Shown piece by piece: positions 1 through 7,444 of a stretch of 64,000 nt of DNA. Where the stretch lies: positions 6,758,001 through 6,822,000 of the forward strand of contig NZ_JAFBCM010000001.1 of NCBI RefSeq assembly GCF_016907715.1, given 5' to 3'. The stretch is from Tenggerimyces flavus. Its GTDB lineage: Bacteria > Actinomycetota > Actinomycetes > Propionibacteriales > Actinopolymorphaceae. The notes under the pieces are model-generated. The model did no database searches. It was given only the letters and a program-made list of their open reading frames with translations, and had not been told where the DNA came from. Both the position numbers and the translations under genes were made by a program. Positions within the stretch are counted from its first letter, which is position 1. Each line of letters begins with the position of its first letter.

Positions 1-947
1 TGGTTGTCGGGGGTGTTGAACCACTGTTGGGTGCCGCGGAACTCCGGCGCCGCCCCACACGCCGCCAACTCCGCCGCCCCCGGCGTGCACTTCGCCAACT
101 CCGTACCGCCCTCACCGATGGCGGGTGCCAACACGCCTTGGACGGTGTCGGACTCGGCGACCTTCTTCTCCAACCCGCCGGTGTAGTTCGGCAACGCTTT
201 CTGCAGCAGATCGGTCACCCCGAACCCCAGCGCGATGGCGAGGAGGATCATCACGACCCCGCCGCCGATCCGGAAGCCGCGGGCGTGGTCGCGGTACGCC
301 TTCACCCTGCGTGCGATGCGGGAGCCGGCGGCGGCGAACACCAGCAACGGCAGCGCCGCACCGACCGCGAAGGAGACGGTCAGGACCACGGTGCGCCAGC
401 CGATCTGCCCGGTCGCCCCGGCGACCGTGATCGCGGCGAGGACGGGGCCGGCGCAGGGGACGTAGAGGGTGCCCAGGCCGAGGCCGAGGACGAACGCGCC
501 GTTGGCGTTGCGGGTGACTTTCGGGAGCCGGTAGAACGGCTTCTCGATCAGATGCCCCAACGCCGGAAAGATCAGCCCCAGCCCCACCAGGACCAGGACC
601 GTCAGCCCGGCCCAGCGTAGGAAGCTGTCCGGCAGTCCCAGGAACGACAAAATCACCGACCCCAACAGGGTGAACACACTGAAACTCACCACGATCCCCG
701 CGATGATCCGCAACGGCCGCAAATCCCGCTTCGCCTTCTTCGGCGCTGCCTCGACGACCTCATCCACCAACACATCGCCACCGCTCTCGCGGCTGTGCCG
801 GCCGGCCTTGTCAGCCGTCTTGTCCGGTGCGTTCTCGGGTTTGCCGGCCGTACCGGCAAAGAAGATGATCGGCAACATCGGCAACACACACGGAGAAACC
901 CCCGTGATCAGCCCGCCCACCAATCCGATCAAGGCCAGCGTGATCAT
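1..947 (-). CDS. dipZ: DipZ/CcdA-type thiol-disulfide transport membrane protein (partial)
   Basis: The reverse strand encodes a polytopic protein that starts MITLALIGLVGG and carries the CcdA signature GVSPCVLPMLP. The second conserved Cys lies in LYVPCAGPVL. CcdA proteins carry electrons across the membrane to extracytoplasmic thioredoxin-like proteins. After about six hydrophobic segments the protein continues into EFRGTQQWFNTP, which resembles the linker before the redoxin domain of DipZ, so the C-terminal redoxin part lies beyond the left edge. A charged Lys/Asp/Glu-rich loop (about residues 35-75) separates the first two segments. I chose ATG at 947 because GGAG lies nine bases upstream. 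A GTG at 962 is also in frame. The stronger GAGGAGG at about 983-989 instead serves a four-codon ORF ending just before 962. Confidence 0.8.
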   Translation of the reverse strand, partial: MITLALIGLVGGLITGVSPCVLPMLPIIFFAGTAGKPENAPDKTADKAGRHSRESGGDVLVDEVVEAAPKKAKRDLRPLRIIAGIVVSFSVFTLLGSVILSFLGLPDSFLRWAGLTVLVLVGLGLIFPALGHLIEKPFYRLPKVTRNANGAFVLGLGLGTLYVPCAGPVLAAITVAGATGQIGWRTVVLTVSFAVGAALPLLVFAAAGSRIARRVKAYRDHARGFRIGGGVVMILLAIALGFGVTDLLQKALPNYTGGLEKKVAESDTVQGVLAPAIGEGGTELAKCTPGAAELAACGAAPEFRGTQQWFNTPDN

Positions 948-1115
948 CGAAAGCAACTCCACTCATCGGCGCGACATCGTCACCTCCTCTTCGAGACTGC
1001 CGCGATCATGGATGGGTGCCGGCACTGACGTCCGGTACGGTTGACCGCAACCTTTCTCTCCGACTCTCGTGGTTCCTGCCAAGGTCGCGGACTTGGGTCG
1101 GAGGTGAAGCGAGCC

Positions 1116-1820
1116 GTGGTGACCGCCGCCGCAACAGCGTGCCTGTCCAGGCTCACCGGCGAGGATGGCGGTGCGGGCGGGCTCCAGGCCGTCGAGGCGG
1201 CGGAGGTGGCGCTCGTTCTCGGGATGACCGCGGCTGTGGTGACGTTGTCGAGTGGCACCGGTCCGGTGGTGATCTGGGGTGAGAACCCGATGAGTGCCTC
1301 GCTGGTCGATCTCCAGCTCACGCTGGGCGAGGGACCCGTGATCGACGCGGGCGCCGGCACCTCGATCGTTCTCGAGCCCAGCCTGCGCGACGTACCGCTC
1401 ACGCGCTGGGCGGCCTTCACCACCGAAGCGGAGACCCTCGGGGTCAGGGCCGTCTTCGCCTTTCCCCTGCGTCTCGGCGTGATCAGCATCGGTGCGCTCA
1501 TGCTGCACCGCGACACGGTCGGTCCGATGACCGCAGACCAGCAGGGCGATGGCCTGGTCATCGCCGACGCCATCACGTTGACCCTGATGATCGACGAGCT
1601 GAACCCGTCCAGCCCCACATCCGCCCTCGGCGCGGGCGGGCTCGATCCGGCGGACGTCTCGGCGGTCGTTCATCAGGCCACGGGCATGATCAGCGTTCAG
1701 CTCGACATCAGCGTCGCCGACGCCCTGGTCCGGCTCCGGGCTCATGCCTTCAGCAGTGCTCGACCCATTCGTGCCATCGCGACGGACGTAGTCCAGAGGC
1801 GGTTACGATTCCATGCCTGA
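1116..1820 (+). CDS. GAF-ANTAR domain protein
   Basis: This is a two-domain regulator of about 234 residues. The first two thirds resemble a GAF sensor: hydrophobic strands around ALVLGMTAAVVTL, then LGEGPVIDA, then FAFPLRLG. The end matches an ANTAR RNA-binding domain, ATGMISVQLDISVADALVRLRAHA. ANTAR proteins bind paired hairpins in nascent mRNA and promote antitermination. The frame stays open from a TTG at 1041, but GTG at 1116 has GGAGG about ten bases upstream and starts just before the first conserved segment. A second GAF-ANTAR gene follows 42 bp downstream. The signal sensed cannot be read from sequence. Confidence 0.78.
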   Translation: MVTAAATACLSRLTGEDGGAGGLQAVEAAEVALVLGMTAAVVTLSSGTGPVVIWGENPMSASLVDLQLTLGEGPVIDAGAGTSIVLEPSLRDVPLTRWAAFTTEAETLGVRAVFAFPLRLGVISIGALMLHRDTVGPMTADQQGDGLVIADAITLTLMIDELNPSSPTSALGAGGLDPADVSAVVHQATGMISVQLDISVADALVRLRAHAFSSARPIRAIATDVVQRRLRFHA

Positions 1821-1862
1821 CAACCACCAGAACCGACGTCGATCTCATCCGTGGAGCCGACC

Positions 1863-2633
1863 ATGACGAGCATGACTCGCGAGCAGCAGCTCATCAGCGC
1901 GTTCGTCGAGCTCGCGGACACCCTGATCGACGACTTCGACGTGATCGACTTCCTCTACGGCCTCACGCAGAGAACGGTGCAGCTCCTGGGCGTCACGGCC
2001 GCGGGAGTGATGCTCGCCGACCAGCGTGGCCACCTTCGCCCCGCGGCCGCCTCCACCGAGGAGGCCCGGTTGCTCGAGCTGTTCGAGATCCAGACCGATA
2101 CCGGGCCGTGCATGGACTCCTACCGTTCCAAGAGCCCAGTCGTCAATGTCGACCTGCGGGCCGCCGAGAGCCGGTGGCCACACTTCGCGGCAGCGGCCGG
2201 GGCAGCGGGCTTCTCCTCCGCACACGCCCTACCGCTACGGCTTCGCGACGACACCATCGGCGCCCTGAACCTCTTCTCCGCCGAGAACACCCGCCTCACC
2301 GAGCAGGACCAGCGGGTCGGACAGGCTCTCGCCGACACGGCGACCATCGGCATCCTCCAGCACCGCGGCCTCCGCCACGCCGAGATCCTCACCGACCAGC
2401 TGCAGGCCGCCCTGAACAGCCGGGTCGTCATCGAACAAGCCAAGGGCATCCTCGCCGAACGAGGCGCAATCGGCGTCGACGAGGCGTTCGACACCATGCG
2501 ACGCCACGCCCGCCGCACCCACCAGCGGCTGTCCGATCTCGCCCGCGCGGTCACCGCCGGCACCGCCGACACCACCGACCTTCTGACTGACTCGCCGGGA
2601 AGCCGCCCCACTTCGTCCACCGAGAGTCCCTGA
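1863..2633 (+). CDS. GAF-ANTAR domain protein
   Basis: This 256-residue protein is a clearer member of the same family. GAF domain at about residues 15-155, including GVMLADQRGHL, TGPCMDSYR and ALPLRLRDDTIGALNLFS. ANTAR domain at about 175-235, with VVIEQAKGILAERGAIGVDEAF and the helical MRRHARRTHQRLSDLARAV. It probably acts in transcription antitermination in the cytoplasm. ATG 1863 is preceded by GGAG at a six-base spacing; an in-frame GTG at 1851 lacks this. It sits in tandem with the gene at 1116 and ahead of a sigma-like gene, in a regulatory cluster with no metabolic partner. Confidence 0.85.
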   Translation: MTSMTREQQLISAFVELADTLIDDFDVIDFLYGLTQRTVQLLGVTAAGVMLADQRGHLRPAAASTEEARLLELFEIQTDTGPCMDSYRSKSPVVNVDLRAAESRWPHFAAAAGAAGFSSAHALPLRLRDDTIGALNLFSAENTRLTEQDQRVGQALADTATIGILQHRGLRHAEILTDQLQAALNSRVVIEQAKGILAERGAIGVDEAFDTMRRHARRTHQRLSDLARAVTAGTADTTDLLTDSPGSRPTSSTESP

Positions 2634-2763
2634 CGGGCTATCGTCGAGTCTCTCCGCCTTTCAGGTTCCGAAGTCGGCGGAGAGGGTAGGTCCGTTTGAG
2701 GTCGAGTAGTTGCCGCCCAAGACCCCGGTGGCGCGTTTGCGTCTGGGACAAGGGAGTTGGGCG

Positions 2764-3375
2764 ATGTCTGAGTACGTTGAGCCGGGGAATGTGTTGTCGC
2801 GTGACGCTTCGGTTCCGCCTGAGGATCACGCCTTGTTGGAGGCGGCTCGTACCGGAGACCTGACAGCGGTCGGACGAGTCTGTGACCGCCACGGTGCTGC
2901 GCTGTTCGCCTTGGCGAACATCATCTCCGGCGATCGCGAGTTCGCCCGGCTGGTGGCCGTCGACGTGCTCAAGCATGCCTGCACGGCACCGGAACAGCCC
3001 GCCGAGGGAGCTCTCATCTCTGTGCGTCACGACCTGGCGCGACTCATCTATCGACGGTGCGCGAAGCCGTCCAGATTCCTCGGCTACCAGGATGATCTCG
3101 AGCCACGCCACCGCGGCCGAGCCGGCACCGATCGCCCACGTGACGGTGGATGCGACCTCATCGCCGAGCTGGCCGTCCTCGCCGACCAACAGCGCACCGC
3201 CGTGGCTCTGGCCCTGCTCGGCGACCATAGCTACCGAGACATCGGCAGCCTGATGGGCCTTCCGCCCCAACTCACCGCAAGCCTGGTGTCGTCCGGCCTG
3301 AACCAGCTCGGCACCCCACCGGCGCAGGTCGTCTCCTTGCAGCGAACGGACTCGGTCAGCCACCGTCGCCGTTGA
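2764..3375 (+). CDS. sigma-70-like protein, degenerate region 2
   Basis: A 203-residue protein with the layout of an ECF sigma factor. Residues 22-60 (LLEAARTGDLTAVGRVCDRHG) correspond to the start of region 2. Residues 140-185 contain a region-4-like helix-turn-helix, LALLGDHSYRDIGSLMGLP. The usual acidic core-binding stretch of region 2.2 is poorly conserved (EFARLVAVDVLKHACTAP), so it may be a divergent sigma factor or an accessory regulator. ATG 2764 has AGGGAG seven bases upstream. Its stop lies 16 bp from the stop of the convergent ECF gene at 3392. No anti-sigma gene is adjacent. Confidence 0.6.
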   Translation: MSEYVEPGNVLSRDASVPPEDHALLEAARTGDLTAVGRVCDRHGAALFALANIISGDREFARLVAVDVLKHACTAPEQPAEGALISVRHDLARLIYRRCAKPSRFLGYQDDLEPRHRGRAGTDRPRDGGCDLIAELAVLADQQRTAVALALLGDHSYRDIGSLMGLPPQLTASLVSSGLNQLGTPPAQVVSLQRTDSVSHRRR

Positions 3376-3391
3376 CCCGTTCAAGCCAGCC

Positions 3392-3970
3392 CTACGTCCA
3401 GTTGCTCTCGACCAGGTGCTGGCGGATCCGAATCAGGCCGTCGCGGATGCGGGTCTTGGCCGTGCTCTCCGGAACGTTCAACAGATCGGCCACCTGCCGA
3501 TAGGTGTGACCACCGAAGTACGCCAACACCACGGCCTCGTGCTGGATCCGCGTCAACCCAGAAAGAGCATCACGAACCGCCTGGTGCTCGAACCGGATCT
3601 GCACCTGCTCGACCGGACCAGCCTCGTGTCCGGTCGCTCTGTGCGCCACAGCGGTCTCGCTCGTCGAACGGATCAGGTTGGTGCGGATCTGGTCCACGGC
3701 CCGGTGGTGGGCGATGAGCTTCACCCAGGACAAGACGCTGCTCCGCGACGGGTCGTAGCGGTGGGCGTTGCGCCAGAGCTGCAACGCCACCTCCTGCGCG
3801 ATGTCCTGTGCCTGGTCCGGGTCGGAGACGACGGCGCGCACTGACGCGACCACGGTGTCGGCGATCACCGAGTAGAGACGTTCGAACGCGCCTGCGTCAC
3901 CGTCCGACACCCGGACGAGGAGACTCTCCAGCTGCTTGTCGGACACCCGAGGGTCGATGCGTGGCCGCAC
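3392..3970 (-). CDS. ECF RNA polymerase sigma factor
   Basis: Reading from GTG 3970 gives 192 residues, the normal ECF length. Region 2 is AFERLYSVIADTVVASVRAVVSDPDQAQDIAQEVALQLW, recognisable as the core-binding and -10 segment. Region 4 contains AVVLAYFGGHTYRQVADLLNVPESTAKTRIRDGLIRIRQHL, the -35-binding helix-turn-helix. The frame is open much further upstream (MGDVASF at 4156, or 4372), but those stretches lack recognisable sigma features. AGG lies eight bases before GTG 3970. The gene diverges from the DUF4331 gene at 4371, a common arrangement for an ECF factor and its target. No anti-sigma factor is adjacent. Confidence 0.85.
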   Translation of the reverse strand: MRPRIDPRVSDKQLESLLVRVSDGDAGAFERLYSVIADTVVASVRAVVSDPDQAQDIAQEVALQLWRNAHRYDPSRSSVLSWVKLIAHHRAVDQIRTNLIRSTSETAVAHRATGHEAGPVEQVQIRFEHQAVRDALSGLTRIQHEAVVLAYFGGHTYRQVADLLNVPESTAKTRIRDGLIRIRQHLVESNWT

Positions 3971-4370
3971 GAGGTACCTGCACTTCCCCTCCGCTTGTTC
4001 TCGCGCTGCGTAGTCGGTGGCGATCGCCAAAGCCCGCGCGAGGTCAGCAGGAGTTCGGAACAGGTGGCCGCCCGGAGTGGTCGGCGATCGAAGCAATCGC
4101 AGTTGCTGCGAATTACTTGCAAGTACTTTCTTGATGAAAGAGGCCACATCGCCCATCCGTCCGCCCGCCCCACACGAATGAGAGGTATCGCGCGCGGAGC
4201 ACCTAGTGGTTCGCGTACAGCCCGGAGGACGGAGGGAGGTTCCACCGGGGTCGAGCGCCTCTCGACCTCGACGCTCGACCGGACGCCCTCCCCCGTGGCC
4301 CGGTCGGCACATCACGGGGCGTCCCCCTCGACGAGGTGGGGGCGCCGAACTTCTCGTCTGAAGGACATTC
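3971..4370. other. intergenic region between ECF sigma gene and DUF4331 gene
   Basis: These 400 bases contain no separate convincing gene. The minus strand is an open extension of the sigma frame, so a longer N-terminus from ATG 4156 cannot be excluded. Near the DUF4331 start, 4319-4345 can fold into a GC-rich hairpin with CCCCC and GGGGG arms, about 25 bases before ATG 4371, which could affect expression. GAAGGA is present just before ATG 4371. I could not identify a confident promoter pair by eye. Confidence 0.4.
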
Positions 4371-5963
4371 ATGTCTCAGGCATCAGGCTTCAAGAGACGC
4401 GCGGCAGCGCTGGTCGCGGCCGGCACCGCCGTCGCACTGGGCGGGTTGGCGGGGCTGGCCCCTCCGGCCGCGCTGGCGTCAAGCCACCGGGAAGCACCGC
4501 TGATCTCGGGTCAGCCGCAGTACGACAACACCGACACCTACGCGTTCGTCTCCCCGGACAAGCCGGACACGACCACGCTGGTGGCGAACTGGGTCCCGTT
4601 CGAGGACCCCGCTGGTGGCCCGAACTTCTACCGGTTCGCCACCGACGCCAAGTACGACATCCACATCGACAACGACGGCGACGCGAAGGCCGACCTGACG
4701 TATCGGTGGACGTTCAAGGACCACTACCGGAACGGCAACACGTTCCTCTACAACACCGGTCCGGTGACGTCGCTGAACGATCCGGACCTGAACTTCCGCC
4801 AGACCTACAACCTGGACCTGATCTTCAACGAGCACTCCGGTTCGCTGCTCGACCTGCGGCTGCTGGTCAAGATCGCGGACCTGTTGAAGATCGACATCTC
4901 GGTGCTCCTCGGTGCCCGGGACGGCAAGACCCTGCACCTGATCAAGAACGCCCCGGTCGCACCGTCCAACGTGGGCACGGCGTCGATGCCGAACTACGAG
5001 GCGCTGCGCAACCAGGCCGTGGTCAGCAAGGGCAAGGCGAAGAGCTTCACCGGCCAGGCCGATGACTCGTTCTTCCTCGACCTGCGCGTGTTCGACCTGC
5101 TCTACGGCGGGGACCTCTCCGAGGTCGGCAACGACAGCCTCAAGGGCTACAACGTCAACACGGTCGCCCTGCAGGTGCCGTCGAAGCTGCTCATCGACAG
5201 GGACTCCGTGGTGGGTGTCTGGTCGAGCACCTCGCGCGAGGACGGCTCCGGCCGTGACCGCCAGGTGTCCAGGCTCGGCATGCCGCTGGTCAACGAGGTC
5301 GTCATCCCGGTCAAGGACAAGGACCGGTTCAACGCCTCCAAGCCCAAGGACGACGCGCAGTTCGGCAAGTACGTCACCAACCCCGAGCTGCCGAAGCTGA
5401 TCCAGGCCGTCTACGGGATCCCGGCGCCCAAGGAGCCCCGCAACGACCTCGTGCAGGTGTTCCTGACCGGCGTTCCCAGCCTGAACCAGCCGAAGAACGT
5501 CAAGGCGTCGGAGCAGCTGCGGCTCAACACGGCGATCAAGCCGGCGGCGAGTCCGAAGCGGCTGGGCGTGCTCGAGGGCGACACGGCCGGCTTCCCGAAC
5601 GGGCGCCGACTCACCGACGACGTCGTCGACATCGCGCTGCAGGTCGTCGAGGGTGAGCTCGTCGGTGCCCCGAACGACCTGGGTGACGCCGTGAACGCCA
5701 ACGACAAGGCGTTCGGCAAGACGTTCCCGTACGTCGCGCTTCCGCACTCCGGCTCGGTGGTCAAGTCCGCCGTAGGCAAGCCGGGAAGCACGCCGCTCAA
5801 CGGTGGCGCCATCGCCGGCGGCACGTCCGGCGGAACCTCCGATGGCTCCGGCCTGCTCGGCACCCCGTTGGTGTCGCTGTCGGCCGTCGCGCTCGGCGGA
5901 CTCGCCATCGCCGGTGGGCTGTTCCTGTACCGCAGGAACCGCGGCTCCGTCGCCACCGCGTGA
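4371..5963 (+). CDS. DUF4331 family secreted, membrane-anchored protein
   Basis: A 530-residue protein with an N-terminal signal sequence (RAAALVAAGTAVALGGLAGL, cleavage near ALA-SSHREAP). It bears DUF4331 hallmarks: SSHREAPLISGQPQYDNTD near the mature N-terminus, then FYRFATDAKYDIHIDNDGD and NFRQTYNLDL. After a Gly/Ser/Thr-rich linker the C-terminus is a single hydrophobic segment (VSLSAVALGGLAIAGGLFLY) followed by RRNR, which would anchor it with the domain outside the cell. No LPxTG motif is visible. The family function is not established. A 15-bp-stem hairpin follows the stop, then come the TPR and NicO genes, suggesting a shared extracytoplasmic process, possibly metal handling. Confidence 0.85.
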   Translation: MSQASGFKRRAAALVAAGTAVALGGLAGLAPPAALASSHREAPLISGQPQYDNTDTYAFVSPDKPDTTTLVANWVPFEDPAGGPNFYRFATDAKYDIHIDNDGDAKADLTYRWTFKDHYRNGNTFLYNTGPVTSLNDPDLNFRQTYNLDLIFNEHSGSLLDLRLLVKIADLLKIDISVLLGARDGKTLHLIKNAPVAPSNVGTASMPNYEALRNQAVVSKGKAKSFTGQADDSFFLDLRVFDLLYGGDLSEVGNDSLKGYNVNTVALQVPSKLLIDRDSVVGVWSSTSREDGSGRDRQVSRLGMPLVNEVVIPVKDKDRFNASKPKDDAQFGKYVTNPELPKLIQAVYGIPAPKEPRNDLVQVFLTGVPSLNQPKNVKASEQLRLNTAIKPAASPKRLGVLEGDTAGFPNGRRLTDDVVDIALQVVEGELVGAPNDLGDAVNANDKAFGKTFPYVALPHSGSVVKSAVGKPGSTPLNGGAIAGGTSGGTSDGSGLLGTPLVSLSAVALGGLAIAGGLFLYRRNRGSVATA

Positions 5964-5995
5964 GCTAGCCAGTCCCACTTCTAGTCCCACCTAGC

Positions 5996-6042
5996 CCGGC
6001 TGCCCGGTCGTGTCTCACTCGTTCCACCGACCGGGCAGCCGG
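5996..6042 (+). terminator. strong hairpin between DUF4331 and TPR genes
   Basis: A perfect 15-bp stem: left arm 5996-6010 (CCGGCTGCCCGGTCG), right arm 6028-6042, with a 17-base loop. No U-run follows. It lies 33 bp after the DUF4331 stop and 38 bp before the TPR gene start, so it could be an actinobacterial terminator or an attenuator or mRNA-stability element that sets different levels of the two genes. Confidence 0.65.
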
Positions 6043-6079
6043 ATTCACCGCCAGCAACCTCTCCCCGTGAGGACATCTC

Positions 6080-7444
6080 GTGCGTCGGATCCTTCTCGTA
6101 CTCGCCGCGTGCGCCGCTGCCGTGGTCGTCACGCTGACGGCGGCCATCGTCCTCGGCCCGGACTCCGGCCAGTCAAGCGGTGAGAATCGAGCCGCCAACC
6201 CACGTTCCTCCACCGGGGCACCAGGCTCGGAGCAGGCCGGACTGGAACGCGCGGGAACGGTGTCGATGGCCTCGACCATCTCCACGCTGCAGACGCACCT
6301 GCGCAGCCAGCCCAAGGACGCCAAGAGCTGGGCGACGCTCGGGATCGCCTACGTCGAACAGGCCCGCATCACCGGCGACCCTGGCTTCTACGACAAGGCC
6401 GACCAGGTACTGCGCACCGCCTTGGACCGCCAGCCCGCCGACAACGACACGGCGGCGGCCGGGATGGGCGCGCTGGCCGCGGCCAGGCACGAGTTCACCG
6501 CGGCGCTGTCGTGGGCGGACAAGGCGCTGACCATCAACCCGTACAACAGCAAAGCCCAGGGCGTACGGACCGACGCCCTCACCGAGCTCGGCCGCTACGA
6601 CGACGCCCAGCAGGCGGCCCAACGCGCCGACCAGACGCATCCCGGACTGTCGACGTTCACCCGGCTCGCCTACCAAGCCGAGCTGCGCGGCCAGACCGAC
6701 ACCGCGGCCGAACTGCTCGAGCGGGCCCTGTCCTCCACGACCGTCCCGGCCGATGTCAGCTTCGTGCGGTTCCAGCTCGGCGAGCTCGCGCGCAACCGCG
6801 GCGCGTACGACCAGGCCGCCGGCCACTACGCCGCTGCTGTCAAGGCCGACCACAGCAACGTCGCGGCGGTCGCTGGCCAGGCCCGAGTCGCCACCGCCCA
6901 AGGCAAGAACGCCGCAGCGGTCGACCTCTTCACCGAGGTCGTCGCGCAACGCCCGGAGCCGCAGTACCTGATCGAGTTCGCCGATCTGCTCACGGCGATC
7001 GACCGGCTACCCGAGGCCAAGGCGCAATACGCCACCGTGGACAGCTGGCGCCGCCTCGCCGCGGCAGGCGGAGTCCGTACCGACCTGGAGATGGCGTTGT
7101 TCGAAGCCGACCACGGCGACCCCGACCGCGCGGTCGAGCAGGCCCGAGCCGAATGGAGCCGCCGCCACAGCATTCACGTCGCCGACGCTCTCGCCTGGTC
7201 GCTGCACCGAGCCGGGAACGACCGCGAAGCCCTCGCCTACGCACGGCAAGCTGCCGCGACCGGGTTCCGGAACGCCACGTTCGCGTACCACCGCGGCATG
7301 ATCGAGAAGGCGCTCGGCCTCACCGCCGCGGCCCGCAGCAGCCTGAAGTCCGCGCTCGACCTGGACCCGCGCTTCTCCCCGCTGCACGCCGCCGACGCCC
7401 GGACCGCCCTCGCCGAACTCGACCACCCCGGAGCCCACCGGTGA
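6080..7444 (+). CDS. membrane-anchored tetratricopeptide repeat protein
   Basis: A 454-residue protein from GTG 6080, with GAGGA about eight bases upstream. Residues 4-26 (ILLVLAACAAAVVVTLTAAIVL) are a signal anchor. The remainder is helical with TPR repeats: ATLGIAYVEQARITGDPGFYDKA, ALTINPYNSKAQGVRTDALTELGRYDDA, and VRFQLGELARNRGAYDQAAGHY. TPRs mediate protein-protein contacts, here probably outside the cytoplasm. The stop overlaps the start of the NicO-type gene by four bases (GTGA), so the two are translationally coupled. It may be a scaffold linking the DUF4331 protein and the transporter; that is inference. Confidence 0.82.
   Translation: MRRILLVLAACAAAVVVTLTAAIVLGPDSGQSSGENRAANPRSSTGAPGSEQAGLERAGTVSMASTISTLQTHLRSQPKDAKSWATLGIAYVEQARITGDPGFYDKADQVLRTALDRQPADNDTAAAGMGALAAARHEFTAALSWADKALTINPYNSKAQGVRTDALTELGRYDDAQQAAQRADQTHPGLSTFTRLAYQAELRGQTDTAAELLERALSSTTVPADVSFVRFQLGELARNRGAYDQAAGHYAAAVKADHSNVAAVAGQARVATAQGKNAAAVDLFTEVVAQRPEPQYLIEFADLLTAIDRLPEAKAQYATVDSWRRLAAAGGVRTDLEMALFEADHGDPDRAVEQARAEWSRRHSIHVADALAWSLHRAGNDREALAYARQAAATGFRNATFAYHRGMIEKALGLTAAARSSLKSALDLDPRFSPLHAADARTALAELDHPGAHR

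Noticed and set aside
963-1745. 260-residue minus-strand ORF covering the first GAF-ANTAR gene
   Set aside because: Shadow of the plus-strand gene; rich in Arg/Gly/His with no domain. Only its last four codons (MSRR) are of interest as a leader.
6511-7440. Upstream extension of the NicO frame through the TPR gene
   Set aside because: The sequence is Arg-rich shadow; the signal peptide and GTGA overlap place the true start at 7441.
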